A stretch of 64,000 bases of DNA, from the NCBI RefSeq assembly GCF_021401135.1, contig NZ_JACBFO010000003.1, positions 310,001 through 374,000 on the forward strand. Direction: 5' to 3'. The first letter of the stretch is position 1. Every line of letters begins with the position of its first letter. The notes beneath the pieces are model-generated. The model searched no databases and was not told the origin of the DNA. It saw only the letters and a list, made by a program, of their open reading frames with translations. A program made the position numbers and the translations under genes. This DNA is from Azonexus sp. R2A61 (GTDB lineage: Bacteria > Pseudomonadota > Gammaproteobacteria > Burkholderiales > Rhodocyclaceae). Below, piece after piece: positions 25,961-34,617 of this stretch.

Positions 25961-28354
25961 ATGGTGAGTCAATTCCGTCATTCCATCACGCACGCGCTGC
26001 ATCGCGGCGAGGCGTGGATTTTTCGTAATCCCAAAATTGTCCTGTCGCTGGTTCTTGCCGTCACCGTGCTGTTCGGCATGGCCTTGCCCAAGCTGCGCGT
26101 GTTTACCGATTTTTCCGACCTGCTGCCGCAGAACCATGCCTACATCAAGGTGTACAACCGGCTGAAGGAGAATTTCGGCGGCGCGAACATGATCATCATG
26201 TCGGTCGAAGTCGAGCAGGGCACCATCTTCAACGACGAAACGCTGAAGCTGATCCACCAGGCGACCCAGGGGATCGACAACTTGCCGGGCGTCAATCACA
26301 ACCTGGTCAGCAGCCTGACCCATCGCACGGCGCGCAAGGTCTTTCTCGACGATCAGGGCGGCTTCGCTTCCGAGTCCTACTACGATCCGTTGAAGCCGCG
26401 CCATACGGTCGCCGAACTGGAGCAACTGAAGAAGGATGTGGTCGCCAATCCGACCATCTACGGCCTGCTCGTCTCGCCGGACATGAAGGCGGCGCTGATC
26501 AAGGCGCAGCTCAACGAAGGCGACATCGACTATCCGACAACCTTTGCGGCCTTGCAGGAAGTGCGTGCGCAACTGGCGACGCCGGGGCACAAATTTCATA
26601 TCACCGGCTCGCCGGTGCTGACCGGCTGGGTCTATACCTACCTGCATCAGATCGTCGAGATTCTCGCCTATACGCTGATTCTCCTGGCGACGCTGCTGAT
26701 CGTGTACTTCCGGCGTTTGTACGGCATTGCGCTGCCCTTGCTCGGCATCGCGCTGTCGTCGATCTGGGGCCTCGGCTTCATGGCCCTGGCCGGCATCAAC
26801 CTGGAACCGCTGTCGCTGCCGATTCCCTTCCTGATCGCAGCGCGGGCGACTTCGCACGGGGTGCAACTGGTCGTCCGCTACTACGAGGAGCTGGCGATCG
26901 TCCGCGATGGCCCGAAAGCGGCAAGAAACGCGCTGGATGCCCTGTTCCGTCCCGGGTCGCTGGCCATCATCGTCGATGCGGTGGGGATCGCGGTCCTGGT
27001 GCTCGGTGCCGCACCGTTCAACCACAAACTGGGTATCGCGGCCGGGTTCTGGGGATTCTCGGTGATCTTCACGGTGCATTTCATGGTGCCGCTGGCGCTG
27101 ACCATCCTGCCGGCACCCAAGCGTCACGAGAACGGTAACGAGGGCGTGCGCAATTTCCTGGCCCGGGCCATGGCGCTGACCGGCGGTACCGACGGTGGTG
27201 CGCGCTCGATCCTGATCCTGACGCTGGTCGGTGCGATCGGCGCCAGCTATCTGGTGACCAAGGTTCAACTCGGGGAATCGGAACCGGGATCGCCGCTGCT
27301 GCATCGCGATCACGATTACAACGTGTCGACGACGGCGATCAACACGCGTTTTCCGGGTTCGGAAGAATTGCATGTCGTGGCGCGTACCGATGAAAAGGGC
27401 GGGATCAAGCGTCCCGAGGTGATGGCGGCGATCGAGCGCTTCCAGGCGCACATGCTGTCCGATCCGCAACTGGGCGGAACCAAGGCCATCCCGGGGGTCG
27501 TACGCGTGGTCAACAAGCTGATCCACAACGACGATCCGCGCTGGATGCAGTTGCCCGATGCGCAGGACGAAATCGGCGGCCTGATGTTCACCTACATGGC
27601 CTCCAGTCCGATTCCGGGTGCCCTCAAGGAGTTCGTGACGCCCGACGAGGATGAGGCGGACATGGTCTTCTACTACAAGGATCATCGGGCTGAAACGATC
27701 AACCGCATCGTTGCGCTGGCCGAGGAGGGCATCCGCAAGATCGAGGCCGAAGTCCCCGGCCTGCATATCGAACTCGGCGGCGGCATCATCGGCGTCACGG
27801 CGGCTGGCAACCAGGCCTTGCACACCGATCACATGATCATCATCCCGGCCGTGATGATCCTGGCCTTCCTGATCGTCATGGTCTATTACAGCTCCTTGCA
27901 CGCCGGCTGGCTGATGGTCCTGCCGATGCTGTTCTCGACCTTGATGACCTATGCCTTCATGGCCGCCCTCGATATCGGCATCAACGTCAACACCGTGCCG
28001 GTGATCGCCGTCGGCGTCGGCGTCGGCATCGATTACGCGGTCTATTTCATGGATCGCATCCGCGAGGAGTTCGCGGCCCTGGGCGATATCAAGAAGGCGG
28101 TGATCAATGCCGTGGCGACGACCGGCTACGCAGTCAGCTTCACGGCGGCGACGCTGATCGCCGGCGTCGTCATGTGGATTTTCCTGTCCGATCTGCGCTT
28201 CCAGTCGGACGCCGCCGTACTGCTCTCCTTCATGTTGATCGTCAACGCGATCGCGGCGGTGCTGATCGTGCCTTCGTGGTGCGTGGTGTTCCGGCCGAAG
28301 TTCGTGACCGCGATTCACTACGACGAGGACGGCATCCTGGAAAACGACGAATAA
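25961..28354 (+). CDS. RND/MMPL-family transporter
   Basis: A 797-aa inner-membrane protein in two halves, each with one membrane helix, a large periplasmic loop and five further helices. The first helix is around IVLSLVLAVTVLFGMALP. The second half contains VGVGVGIDYAVYFMDRIREE with the Asp expected in the proton-relay helix. This is the MMPL/HpnN-like class that moves lipids or hydrophobic molecules rather than tripartite drug efflux; no membrane-fusion partner is present. ATG 25961 lies 20 bp after the YCF48 gene. The substrate is unknown; an aromatic or hydrophobic compound is likely from context. Confidence 0.9.
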   Translation: MVSQFRHSITHALHRGEAWIFRNPKIVLSLVLAVTVLFGMALPKLRVFTDFSDLLPQNHAYIKVYNRLKENFGGANMIIMSVEVEQGTIFNDETLKLIHQATQGIDNLPGVNHNLVSSLTHRTARKVFLDDQGGFASESYYDPLKPRHTVAELEQLKKDVVANPTIYGLLVSPDMKAALIKAQLNEGDIDYPTTFAALQEVRAQLATPGHKFHITGSPVLTGWVYTYLHQIVEILAYTLILLATLLIVYFRRLYGIALPLLGIALSSIWGLGFMALAGINLEPLSLPIPFLIAARATSHGVQLVVRYYEELAIVRDGPKAARNALDALFRPGSLAIIVDAVGIAVLVLGAAPFNHKLGIAAGFWGFSVIFTVHFMVPLALTILPAPKRHENGNEGVRNFLARAMALTGGTDGGARSILILTLVGAIGASYLVTKVQLGESEPGSPLLHRDHDYNVSTTAINTRFPGSEELHVVARTDEKGGIKRPEVMAAIERFQAHMLSDPQLGGTKAIPGVVRVVNKLIHNDDPRWMQLPDAQDEIGGLMFTYMASSPIPGALKEFVTPDEDEADMVFYYKDHRAETINRIVALAEEGIRKIEAEVPGLHIELGGGIIGVTAAGNQALHTDHMIIIPAVMILAFLIVMVYYSSLHAGWLMVLPMLFSTLMTYAFMAALDIGINVNTVPVIAVGVGVGIDYAVYFMDRIREEFAALGDIKKAVINAVATTGYAVSFTAATLIAGVVMWIFLSDLRFQSDAAVLLSFMLIVNAIAAVLIVPSWCVVFRPKFVTAIHYDEDGILENDE

Positions 28355-28414
28355 CACCCGGTCGACCGGGGAAATTGGCAAAAAACCTGTTCAACAGCCA
28401 TTGGAGGGCTATTC

Positions 28415-30385
28415 ATGGAGACAAAAGGAAACGGGGCGCACCGGGCGAAGCTGCTGACCGCATCGCTGGCTGCATTCGCCGGGACGGCGCTGGCCAGCGA
28501 GCTGCCGGCGCTGGGCGAGGATGAGTCGCCCTGGCAAGTCGATGTGACCTACGAGAATCACTCGGTCAGGCGGGAACATACCGGTCTCGCCAAATTCCGC
28601 AACACGCTGCAAGCCGAAGTGGACAAGCGGCTGGCTTCCGGCTGGCGCGTGCACGGCATCCTGCGCGGCAGCTGGGACGGTGTTTACCGGATGAACAGCG
28701 GCGAATACGGCAAAAAGGCGGGCGGTTCGATCGACATGCAGAGCACGACGCCGGGCGGCTATGTCACGAGCCCCTGGGGAACGGGGCCGGTCAATTACAC
28801 GCTGGTTTCCGGCCTCGGCTATCCGGGGGCCGCCGGCAACGCCTTCGTCGACAACTACGGTCCGAACAATCCGAACGAAGGGCTGCGCGTGCTGGGTGAT
28901 CGCTGGCACGACATCAACGGCGGGGTCGCCTTTGCGGTACCGGTTCGTCCCTGCGATTACGACAGCCGCGGCTGCCGCGATTTCGGTGGGTACGGGGACA
29001 AGAAGCTGTCGGAGCTGGAGGCGCCTGAATTCAACGAGCGTCTGGATTTCATCCGGGAACTCTATGCCACCAAAACCTACGATCTTGCCGATGGCAAGAG
29101 CCTGTTCCTCAAACTCGGCCGCCAGCAGGTGGTCTGGGGCCGTACCGACCTGTTCCGCGTACTCGATGTGATCAACCCGGTCGACTATTCGCGCAACAAC
29201 ATTTACGACGAGCTCTCCGACATCCGCATTCCGATGTGGATGATTCAGGCCGAGTACCGGATGGGGGCCAGCGAAACGATGCAGGATCGCAACCTGCAGT
29301 TCATCTGGAACATCGACAAGTTCCGGGCGAACAACCTTGGTCAGTGCGGCACGCCGAACACGATCCTGGATGCCGGCTGTTTCTTCCGCGGTATGGCCAA
29401 CCTGTGGGACAACGGCGGCACGGTGTCCAACTTTGCCAACGTTGCGCCCGGCACCTTGCTGGCGACCAACTTCGGGCCCGGACAGATCGGCCTGAAGGAC
29501 GTCCACTTGCCGGAGTGGAGTCTGAAGAACACGCAATTCGGGGTGAAGTACGAGGGGGTCACGATGAACGGCCTGTCCTTCTCGCTGAATGCGCTGACCT
29601 ATCGTTCGCAACTGCCGTCGCTGCATGGCGGCAAGCGGGCGACCAACTCGTTTACCGGTGCCTACCAGAGTGCCTGGCCTTACCTGATCTCGTTCGACAT
29701 GCATTTTCCGCGCGTCAACCTGATCGGCGGCTCGATGGACTTCCAGGTGCCGGCCGCCGGCGCCGCCGTGCGTGTGGAAGCGGCGTTTACCGACGGCGAG
29801 GAGTTTGCCAACACGGCGCGTCCCGAACTGTATTCGGAAAACAACGTGTTCCGTTCGGTGATCGGTGTGGACCGGCCGACCTTCATCCCCTTCATCAGCG
29901 AAACCTCGGCCACGTTGATCTCCGGTCAACTCTTCTATCAGCACATTTTCAATCACGAGTGGAAAAAGGGCGACCTGGGACCGGTCGGCATGCCCGACTG
30001 GAAGGACAGCGTGATCGGCACCTTGCTGATCAAGGCGTTCCTGAGGAATGGCACGGTCAGCCCGCAGTTCATCGTCGCCCACGATTTCATGGCACGGGCG
30101 ACGGCACTGGCACCGCAGGTCGAGTGGAACATCAGCAACGATCTGAAACTGACCATCGGCGCCAACTACAAGGTTGCCGACGGACGCAGTCGCTGGGAGT
30201 TCGACGATTGCCGCTCGTGCAACCCGTTTGCCCCTTTCACCGCACCGAATGGCGATGCCAATCCGATGGTCGCCTATTCCCGCGGCCTGGCCGGCATGGA
30301 GCCGCAGGGACGTTTCCGGGCCGGCCCGATCGGTGCCGCGTTCAAGGAAAACGATCTGTTCCTGAAGTTGAACTACAAGTTCTGA
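28415..30385 (+). CDS. DUF1302 outer-membrane protein
   Basis: A 656-aa exported protein with a signal peptide (AKLLTASLAAFAGTALAS, cleaved near residue 28) and a DUF1302 body rich in alternating aromatic/polar strands, ending LFLKLNYKF with the terminal Phe typical of outer-membrane beta barrels. The segment LFLKLGRQQVVWGRTDLFRVLDVINPVDY is characteristic. DUF1302, DUF1329 and RND genes commonly cluster. It is likely a channel or receptor for a hydrophobic substrate. The upstream gap contains the 14-bp dyad CCCGGTCGACCGGG (28357-28370). Confidence 0.88.
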   Translation: METKGNGAHRAKLLTASLAAFAGTALASELPALGEDESPWQVDVTYENHSVRREHTGLAKFRNTLQAEVDKRLASGWRVHGILRGSWDGVYRMNSGEYGKKAGGSIDMQSTTPGGYVTSPWGTGPVNYTLVSGLGYPGAAGNAFVDNYGPNNPNEGLRVLGDRWHDINGGVAFAVPVRPCDYDSRGCRDFGGYGDKKLSELEAPEFNERLDFIRELYATKTYDLADGKSLFLKLGRQQVVWGRTDLFRVLDVINPVDYSRNNIYDELSDIRIPMWMIQAEYRMGASETMQDRNLQFIWNIDKFRANNLGQCGTPNTILDAGCFFRGMANLWDNGGTVSNFANVAPGTLLATNFGPGQIGLKDVHLPEWSLKNTQFGVKYEGVTMNGLSFSLNALTYRSQLPSLHGGKRATNSFTGAYQSAWPYLISFDMHFPRVNLIGGSMDFQVPAAGAAVRVEAAFTDGEEFANTARPELYSENNVFRSVIGVDRPTFIPFISETSATLISGQLFYQHIFNHEWKKGDLGPVGMPDWKDSVIGTLLIKAFLRNGTVSPQFIVAHDFMARATALAPQVEWNISNDLKLTIGANYKVADGRSRWEFDDCRSCNPFAPFTAPNGDANPMVAYSRGLAGMEPQGRFRAGPIGAAFKENDLFLKLNYKF

Positions 30386-30407
30386 CCCACACCTGAGGAG
30401 ACAACAC

Positions 30408-31724
30408 ATGAAAAAACGATCTTTCGCACTGCTTTCGCTGTTTGCCGTCGGCGCCGCAGGGACGGCCCTGGCTGCCACCGAGGCCGATGTCGAAAATTCC
30501 TTCAATCCCTACAAGGCCGGCATGCCGAGCTTTGCCGGGCTGAGTGCCGGCACCGTCATCAACAAGGGCAATGTCGACAAATTCAAGGATGTCCTCGGTG
30601 CCGGTGTGTACAAACTGATCAAGGACGGGGCGTTCGAGATGAAGGTGGGGCCGACGACCCAGTTCTCGATCTCCAAGGCCTATGTCGAAGCCACGCGCAG
30701 CAACCTGAACAAGACCAAGCTGGGCGACAAGCCGGGCGACATGATCAGCGGCTACGTGGCCGGCCGGCCCTTCCCCGAGGAGCCGGACGCCAAGGATCCG
30801 CGGGCCGGCGAGAAGCTGGCCTGGAACTACAAGTACGGCGTGAACTGGGGGGACGGCGCAATCATTTCGCCGTTCTACTGGAAGTACAAGAACATGCAGA
30901 GCGGGCAGGTGGAAAAGACCATCAAGTGGGATTTCCACTTCCTCAACTTCATGCACCGGACGAAGGACGCACCGGTCCCGGAAATCACGCCGAACCCGTC
31001 CGGCATCTTCCGCGCCATCTACGTCAAGGCGCACGAACCGCAGGATCTGAAGAACACGCAACTGCTGATCCAGCGTTTCGAGGATGATGCCAAGCTCGAC
31101 GATGCCTATCTCTACCTCGGCTTCCAGCGGCGCGTGCGGCGGCTGGCGCAAGGCCAGGTCACCGATGCCTTCCTCGGCTCCGATCTGATGATCGAGGACT
31201 TCGAAGGCTATAACGGCCGCGTTTCCGACATGAAGTGGACCTACAAGGGCACCCGCAACGTGATGTTGCCGATGTGGAATCATGATGAACTGAAACTGGC
31301 CAGCGACATGCCGGCCGAGGCCGACGGCTACAAGTACGTCGATTTCGGCGGCCAGGGCGGTTGTTTTGCCGAGGGTAGCTGGCAGTTGCGCAAGGTCTAT
31401 GTGCTCGAAGCGGTACCGGTGAACGCCAATCATCCGGTCAGCAAGCGGGTGTTCTACATGGATGCCCAGTTGCAGAACCTGAACGGCGCCAACGAAATCT
31501 ACGATCGCAAGGGTGAATTGTGGAAGGTGTTTATGGTCGGCAAGTCGCACGCCGATCATCATCTGCCGGTCAACAAGGGGGCCGGCATCGGCATCGACGA
31601 TGCCTTCTCGATGGTCGACCTGCAGTCCAAGCACTGCACGACTGGACAGTTCAAGGGGCAGGTCGATCCGAAGAAGAATCCGCCGCGGCTCTTCCAGGTG
31701 CAGAACCTGCGCGGCGGCGACTGA
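30408..31724 (+). CDS. DUF1329 periplasmic protein
   Basis: A 438-aa exported protein with a signal peptide (KKRSFALLSLFAVGAAGTALA) and a DUF1329 body. That family has a LolA/LolB-like lipid-binding fold. Conserved stretches include WNYKYGVNWGDGAIISPFYWKY and the GTRNVMLPMWNH loop. It starts 22 bp after the DUF1302 gene with a GAGGAGA site. It would be the soluble periplasmic carrier between the RND pump and the DUF1302 protein (inference from family and neighbourhood). Confidence 0.88.
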   Translation: MKKRSFALLSLFAVGAAGTALAATEADVENSFNPYKAGMPSFAGLSAGTVINKGNVDKFKDVLGAGVYKLIKDGAFEMKVGPTTQFSISKAYVEATRSNLNKTKLGDKPGDMISGYVAGRPFPEEPDAKDPRAGEKLAWNYKYGVNWGDGAIISPFYWKYKNMQSGQVEKTIKWDFHFLNFMHRTKDAPVPEITPNPSGIFRAIYVKAHEPQDLKNTQLLIQRFEDDAKLDDAYLYLGFQRRVRRLAQGQVTDAFLGSDLMIEDFEGYNGRVSDMKWTYKGTRNVMLPMWNHDELKLASDMPAEADGYKYVDFGGQGGCFAEGSWQLRKVYVLEAVPVNANHPVSKRVFYMDAQLQNLNGANEIYDRKGELWKVFMVGKSHADHHLPVNKGAGIGIDDAFSMVDLQSKHCTTGQFKGQVDPKKNPPRLFQVQNLRGGD

Positions 31725-31803
31725 TCTCTTTCTCTCAACACCCTTGGCGGGGTGTCTCTGCGGGATGGCGGCCGTTATCCGAACCGGCCAGCCATCTTTT
31801 TAC

Positions 31804-31827
31804 GGGGGCCTGGCGCCCCCTTTTTTT
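31804..31827 (+). terminator. Strong intrinsic terminator of the envelope cassette
   Basis: GGGGGC (31804-31809), loop CTGGC, GCCCCC (31815-31820), then seven T and, after GTGG, eight more T. A weaker stem ACACCC/GGGTGT lies just after the DUF1329 stop. The terminator is followed at 31847 by the 18-bp palindrome. Confidence 0.85.
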
Positions 31828-31846
31828 GTGGTTTTTTTTATCGTTT

Positions 31847-31864
31847 GCTGCGGTCGACCGCAGC
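31847..31864. repeat. 18-bp palindrome GCTGCGGTCGACCGCAGC
   Basis: A perfect 18-bp palindrome between convergent genes, identical to the one at 54975-54992. A 14-bp core copy is at 43155-43168. Half-sites CTGCGGTCGAC occur at many other places, in and between genes (15504, 20940, 21070, 38441, 43743, 43799, 47445, 48954, 49692, 52470, 62750). Confidence 0.8.
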
Positions 31865-31881
31865 CATCCGGGAAAATCCGC

Positions 31882-32226
31882 TCAGCCTTTTCCGGCCTCG
31901 CGTACATCGCCCAGACGGGCGACGACCCGGTGTGCCGCTTCATTCAACTCGGGCAACAGCAGGTCGGCGGAGTCGCTCAGGCCGTTGTTGCTGAGATCGA
32001 TGATTTCGTTGGCCAGCGCGTGAAAGTGGCGGTCGGCGGCGAGCAGGGCGGCGAGCAGGCTGTTGCTGCCTTCGGCCACCGCCGGTGCCAGGCAGCTTTC
32101 GAGCGTGCAGGCGCGATGCTCGGATAGCGGCATGTCGACGTATTCGCCGCCGGCAAAGGCGTTCAGGAACTGCCGCCGCCAGTGATTGTGCAACCGGATT
32201 GCGCCGTCGATATCGATCTGCGCCAT
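31882..32226 (-). CDS. CZB-like (chemoreceptor zinc-binding) domain protein
   Basis: A 114-aa protein resembling a stand-alone CZB domain. These bind zinc through three His and one Cys; here a HNHWRRQF start, HRACTLESCL and HFHALANEI segments supply candidates. Such domains usually sit at the C-terminus of chemoreceptors or diguanylate cyclases and sense zinc or oxidants such as HOCl. The frame opens at 32241, but ATG 32226 has GGGAGA at suitable distance and gives the MAQIDIDGAIRLHN start. It lies 107 bp downstream of the 56-aa gene, on the same strand. Confidence 0.75.
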   Translation of the reverse strand: MAQIDIDGAIRLHNHWRRQFLNAFAGGEYVDMPLSEHRACTLESCLAPAVAEGSNSLLAALLAADRHFHALANEIIDLSNNGLSDSADLLLPELNEAAHRVVARLGDVREAGKG

Positions 32227-32333
32227 GGACCATTCTCCCATCTGTGACTTGCCGCTCGTCGGCGGTTCTCCTTACGAGCCCGCATTATGCCGCAGCGGCG
32301 TCGGCAGACAGAAGTCCGGCGCGTTTTTTTCGT

Positions 32334-32504
32334 TCAGCCGAGTTGTTCCGCCTGCAATGCGCGGCGGCGCCAGCAGGCCGGGGTGGACAGGGCGGCAAGG
32401 TCGGGGCCGCGCTGGGCGAAGATCGCATGGGCCCGGGCCAGGCGCTTCTGTTCTTCCTCGGAGACACCGGCCAGCCGGTCGAACCATTTCTGCAGTTGCT
32501 TCAT
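32334..32504 (-). CDS. 56-aa small protein, possibly SOS-controlled
   Basis: A short gene starting MKQLQKWFDRLAGVSEEEQK and ending ALQAEQLG, with a strong AAGGAG ribosome site 7 nt before ATG 32504. The product is basic and helical, with one Cys; I recognise no family. Two LexA-like boxes lie 20 and 58 bp upstream of the start. If they work, this would be a small DNA-damage-induced protein, such as a cell-division or replication modulator; that is inference from the promoter only. Reality as a gene is supported by the ribosome site and promoter elements. Confidence 0.65.
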   Translation of the reverse strand: MKQLQKWFDRLAGVSEEEQKRLARAHAIFAQRGPDLAALSTPACWRRRALQAEQLG

Positions 32505-32523
32505 CGTGATGCTCCTTGCGAAA

Positions 32524-32581
32524 TACTGGATAAGAAAACAGTATCTGCAGAATACACGAACAACTGGTGTTATGTACAGTA
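32524..32581 (-). promoter_or_regulatory. Two LexA-like boxes
   Basis: On the minus strand TACTGTTTTCTTATCCAGTA (32543-32524) and TACTGTACATAACACCAGTT (32581-32562) both fit the SOS consensus TACTGT-N8-ACAGTA, with CCAG instead of ACAG. They are 38 bp apart and lie between the transporter stop (32587) and the 56-aa gene. Confidence 0.6.
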
Positions 32582-32586
32582 TTTGT

Positions 32587-33555
32587 TTATTTGCCTTTCG
32601 GGCCGAACAGACGGTCGGTCAGCCTGACATACCAGGCCGCCGACTGCACCTGGATCACGTAGGCCAGCGTGATGACCAGTGCGGCGTCCGAACCGCCGCT
32701 GCCGAAGGCGTTCATGGCCAGCGCCAGGGCGATCGACAGGTTGCGCATCACCGTGCCGTAGACCAGCGCGATGGCGTCGCCGCGCGGCAGCAGGCTGCGC
32801 GCTAGCAGCGTGCTGAGCGCGTAGTTGATGCCGTAGAGCAGCAGCAGGGGCACGGCGACGACCAGCAGTTCCTGCGGCTGGGCGGCCAGCTGCTGCGCCT
32901 TCAGGGCCATCGCGACGAAAACGATGCCGAGTACGCCGAGCGTCGAGAACGGCGGGAAACGCGGTCCCCATTCCTTCTGGAAGGCCGCTTGGCCATGCTT
33001 GCGCACCAGCCAGGTCTGCGTCGCGTGGCCGGCGAGCATCGGCAGGAAGACGATGATGACGATCTGCAGGAAGACCGCCATCAGGTCTACCGGCACGCTG
33101 GCGCCCATCAGCCATTGCACGTAGAAGGGCGTCGCCAGCGAGCCGAGGATCAGGCCGAGAACAGTCATCTTGACCGCTGCGCCGAGGTTGCCGCCGGCAA
33201 AGCCGGTCCACGAAATGGTCATGCCCGAGGTCGGCAGCAGCGCGGCGAGCAGCAGGCCGATCGCGTAGTACGGACGTTCCGGAAACAGCCACAGGCCGAG
33301 GCCGTAGGCGACGAAGGGAATGATCAGGAAGTTGATCGCCTGGGCCAGTCCTTGCGCCTTGACGTCGCCGCCTTCGAGCAGCTTGGCGAGTTTCAGCGTG
33401 ACCATCATCGGATAGACCATCAGGAAGGTCAGCGGCACGATCAGCGATTTCATCCAGCCGACCGGCGCCAGCAGACCGGTGACAAAGCCGAGCACCATCA
33501 CCGACGGAATGGCGATGACGAGGTTCTTCGAAAGCAGCGAGAGCAATTTGAGCAT
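32587..33555 (-). CDS. Bile acid:sodium symporter / ACR3-type transporter
   Basis: A 322-aa inner-membrane protein with about ten helices of the BASS superfamily, which includes ACR3 arsenite exporters and SBF organic-anion symporters. Typical segments are LTFLMVYPMMVTLKLAKL near helix 2 and LLPTSGMTISWTGFAGGNLGAAVKMT, with a conserved helix-break core. The Cys normally catalytic in ACR3 (helix 4) is not evident, so arsenite export is uncertain. It starts 6 bp after the DUF6858 gene in a minus-strand run that continues from the cyd operon. No arsenic genes are nearby. Confidence 0.8.
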   Translation of the reverse strand: MLKLLSLLSKNLVIAIPSVMVLGFVTGLLAPVGWMKSLIVPLTFLMVYPMMVTLKLAKLLEGGDVKAQGLAQAINFLIIPFVAYGLGLWLFPERPYYAIGLLLAALLPTSGMTISWTGFAGGNLGAAVKMTVLGLILGSLATPFYVQWLMGASVPVDLMAVFLQIVIIVFLPMLAGHATQTWLVRKHGQAAFQKEWGPRFPPFSTLGVLGIVFVAMALKAQQLAAQPQELLVVAVPLLLLYGINYALSTLLARSLLPRGDAIALVYGTVMRNLSIALALAMNAFGSGGSDAALVITLAYVIQVQSAAWYVRLTDRLFGPKGK

Positions 33556-33561
33556 GACGGT

Positions 33562-33951
33562 TTACCGGTCGCGCAAGGCCAGCGTCCAGCTTTCCATGGC
33601 CTGGTTGGCGGGCTGCATCGGTGCTTCCATGAAACTGACAACGAACTTTTCGGCATATTCGGCAATACCGATCGAGCGGGGACGGACGGCCAGCATCTGC
33701 GGCGTCGGGATGGCGAAGCCGAAGCAGAAGATGATGTCCACCGCAGCGAGTATCCCCGGTGCGATGTCGCCGCCGATCCTCGTTGTATGCGCGTGGTGGT
33801 CGAATACACCGATGAATTGCACCCTGGGGTTTTCAGCGATGCGTTCCTGGTAGTAAGCGATCAGCGCTGCCATCGAGGAGCGGGTGGTTTCATCTTTGCG
33901 GAGTTCCGTGACGAAGATCGGATACTTTTCCTGCAACAGGGTCTGTTTCAT
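33562..33951 (-). CDS. DUF6858-type protein
   Basis: A 129-aa cytoplasmic protein, MKQTLLQEKYPIFVTELRKDET at its start, with a central FIGVFDHHAHTTRIGG (His-rich) and FGFAIPTPQMLAVRPRSIGIAE. I associate it with DUF6858 from memory; function unknown. It sits between a NifX-like gene (9 bp upstream) and a transporter gene (6 bp downstream), so the three are probably cotranscribed. The DHHAHT segment could bind metal. Confidence 0.65.
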   Translation of the reverse strand: MKQTLLQEKYPIFVTELRKDETTRSSMAALIAYYQERIAENPRVQFIGVFDHHAHTTRIGGDIAPGILAAVDIIFCFGFAIPTPQMLAVRPRSIGIAEYAEKFVVSFMEAPMQPANQAMESWTLALRDR

Positions 33952-33960
33952 GAGCCTCTT

Positions 33961-34311
33961 TCAGTGGGAATGGTGATGGGATGGATTGGTCGATGCGATG
34001 GGAATGCCGGCGAGCAGGCGGTCGACCGCAGTGTCCGGATCGACGATGTCGGTAACGATGGGGCGGATCTTGCGGTCGACCAGCTGGCTGTGGAGTTTTT
34101 CACCGAGGCTGGCGGTGATCAGCAGATCGATGCCGGCCAGCACGGCGGGGAATTCGCCATGGCTGGCATGGAAGGTCGCTTCGATCGGCAGTTCGATCAG
34201 GCGCTTGGCGACCACTTGTCGGCCTTCGGTGTCGTAGATCAGGAAATTCCGGCATTTGCCGGCATGGGCCGTGATGGTCCGGCGATTCTGGGAGGTGACG
34301 GCGATGCGCAT
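33961..34311 (-). CDS. NifX/NifB-like cofactor-binding domain protein
   Basis: A 116-aa protein of the dinitrogenase iron-molybdenum cofactor-binding family (NifX/NifY/NafY-like): MRIAVTSQNRRTITAHAGKCRNFLIYD, then SHGEFPAVLAGIDLLITASLGEKLHSQL. The C-terminus ends PSHHHSH, a likely metal-binding tail. No nif genes are seen. Many such stand-alone proteins exist in bacteria and their role is unknown. It lies 6 bp after ybgE in the minus-strand run. Its coding sequence includes the 12-bp palindrome GCGGTCGACCGC (34018-34029). Confidence 0.8.
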   Translation of the reverse strand: MRIAVTSQNRRTITAHAGKCRNFLIYDTEGRQVVAKRLIELPIEATFHASHGEFPAVLAGIDLLITASLGEKLHSQLVDRKIRPIVTDIVDPDTAVDRLLAGIPIASTNPSHHHSH

Positions 34312-34317
34312 TTTCTT

Positions 34318-34617
34318 TCAGGCGAGTAAAGGCTGTCCGATCGCGTGCAGCCGCCAGACGGCGAGCGCCAGCGCGAACAGGCAGGCGGGGGTGGAAAACA
34401 GTCGCGCCGGCAAGGGATGACGCGGCAGGAAACCGACGCCGCGCACGAAGCCGGCGCTCATCGCCCAGCAAACGAGCAGTGCGGCAGGGTGGTCGGCACG
34501 GCCGGCGGCATCGGTTGCCAGCGCGGGCAGCACGGTCAGTGCCGCCAGGATGGCGAGGGCGATCGATAGCGGCAGCCAGGCGATGCCGGGCGAGTCGCGA
34601 TGCGTTTCAGCGTTCAT
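34318..34617 (-). CDS. ybgE: Cytochrome bd operon membrane protein, YbgE-like
   Basis: A 99-aa protein with three hydrophobic segments (LPLSIALAILAALTVLP, AALLVCWAMSAGFVRGVGFLP and LFSTPACLFALALAVWRL). GFVRGVGF is the signature of cyd-operon YbgE. The function is unclear, probably in bd oxidase assembly. Its start overlaps the 3' end of cydX by 11 bp. Confidence 0.78.
   Translation of the reverse strand: MNAETHRDSPGIAWLPLSIALAILAALTVLPALATDAAGRADHPAALLVCWAMSAGFVRGVGFLPRHPLPARLFSTPACLFALALAVWRLHAIGQPLLA

Noticed and set aside
25931..28381. 816-aa minus-strand frame opposite the RND gene
   Set aside because: His/Arg/Asp-rich shadow of the transporter coding strand.
32587..33555. Arsenite exporter (Acr3) assignment
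   Set aside because: The catalytic Cys expected in Acr3 is not evident and no ars gene is nearby; a general BASS-type call is safer.
33961..34311. Evidence for nitrogen fixation from the NifX-like gene
   Set aside because: Stand-alone NifX/NifB-domain proteins are widespread in non-fixers, and no nif structural gene is present here.
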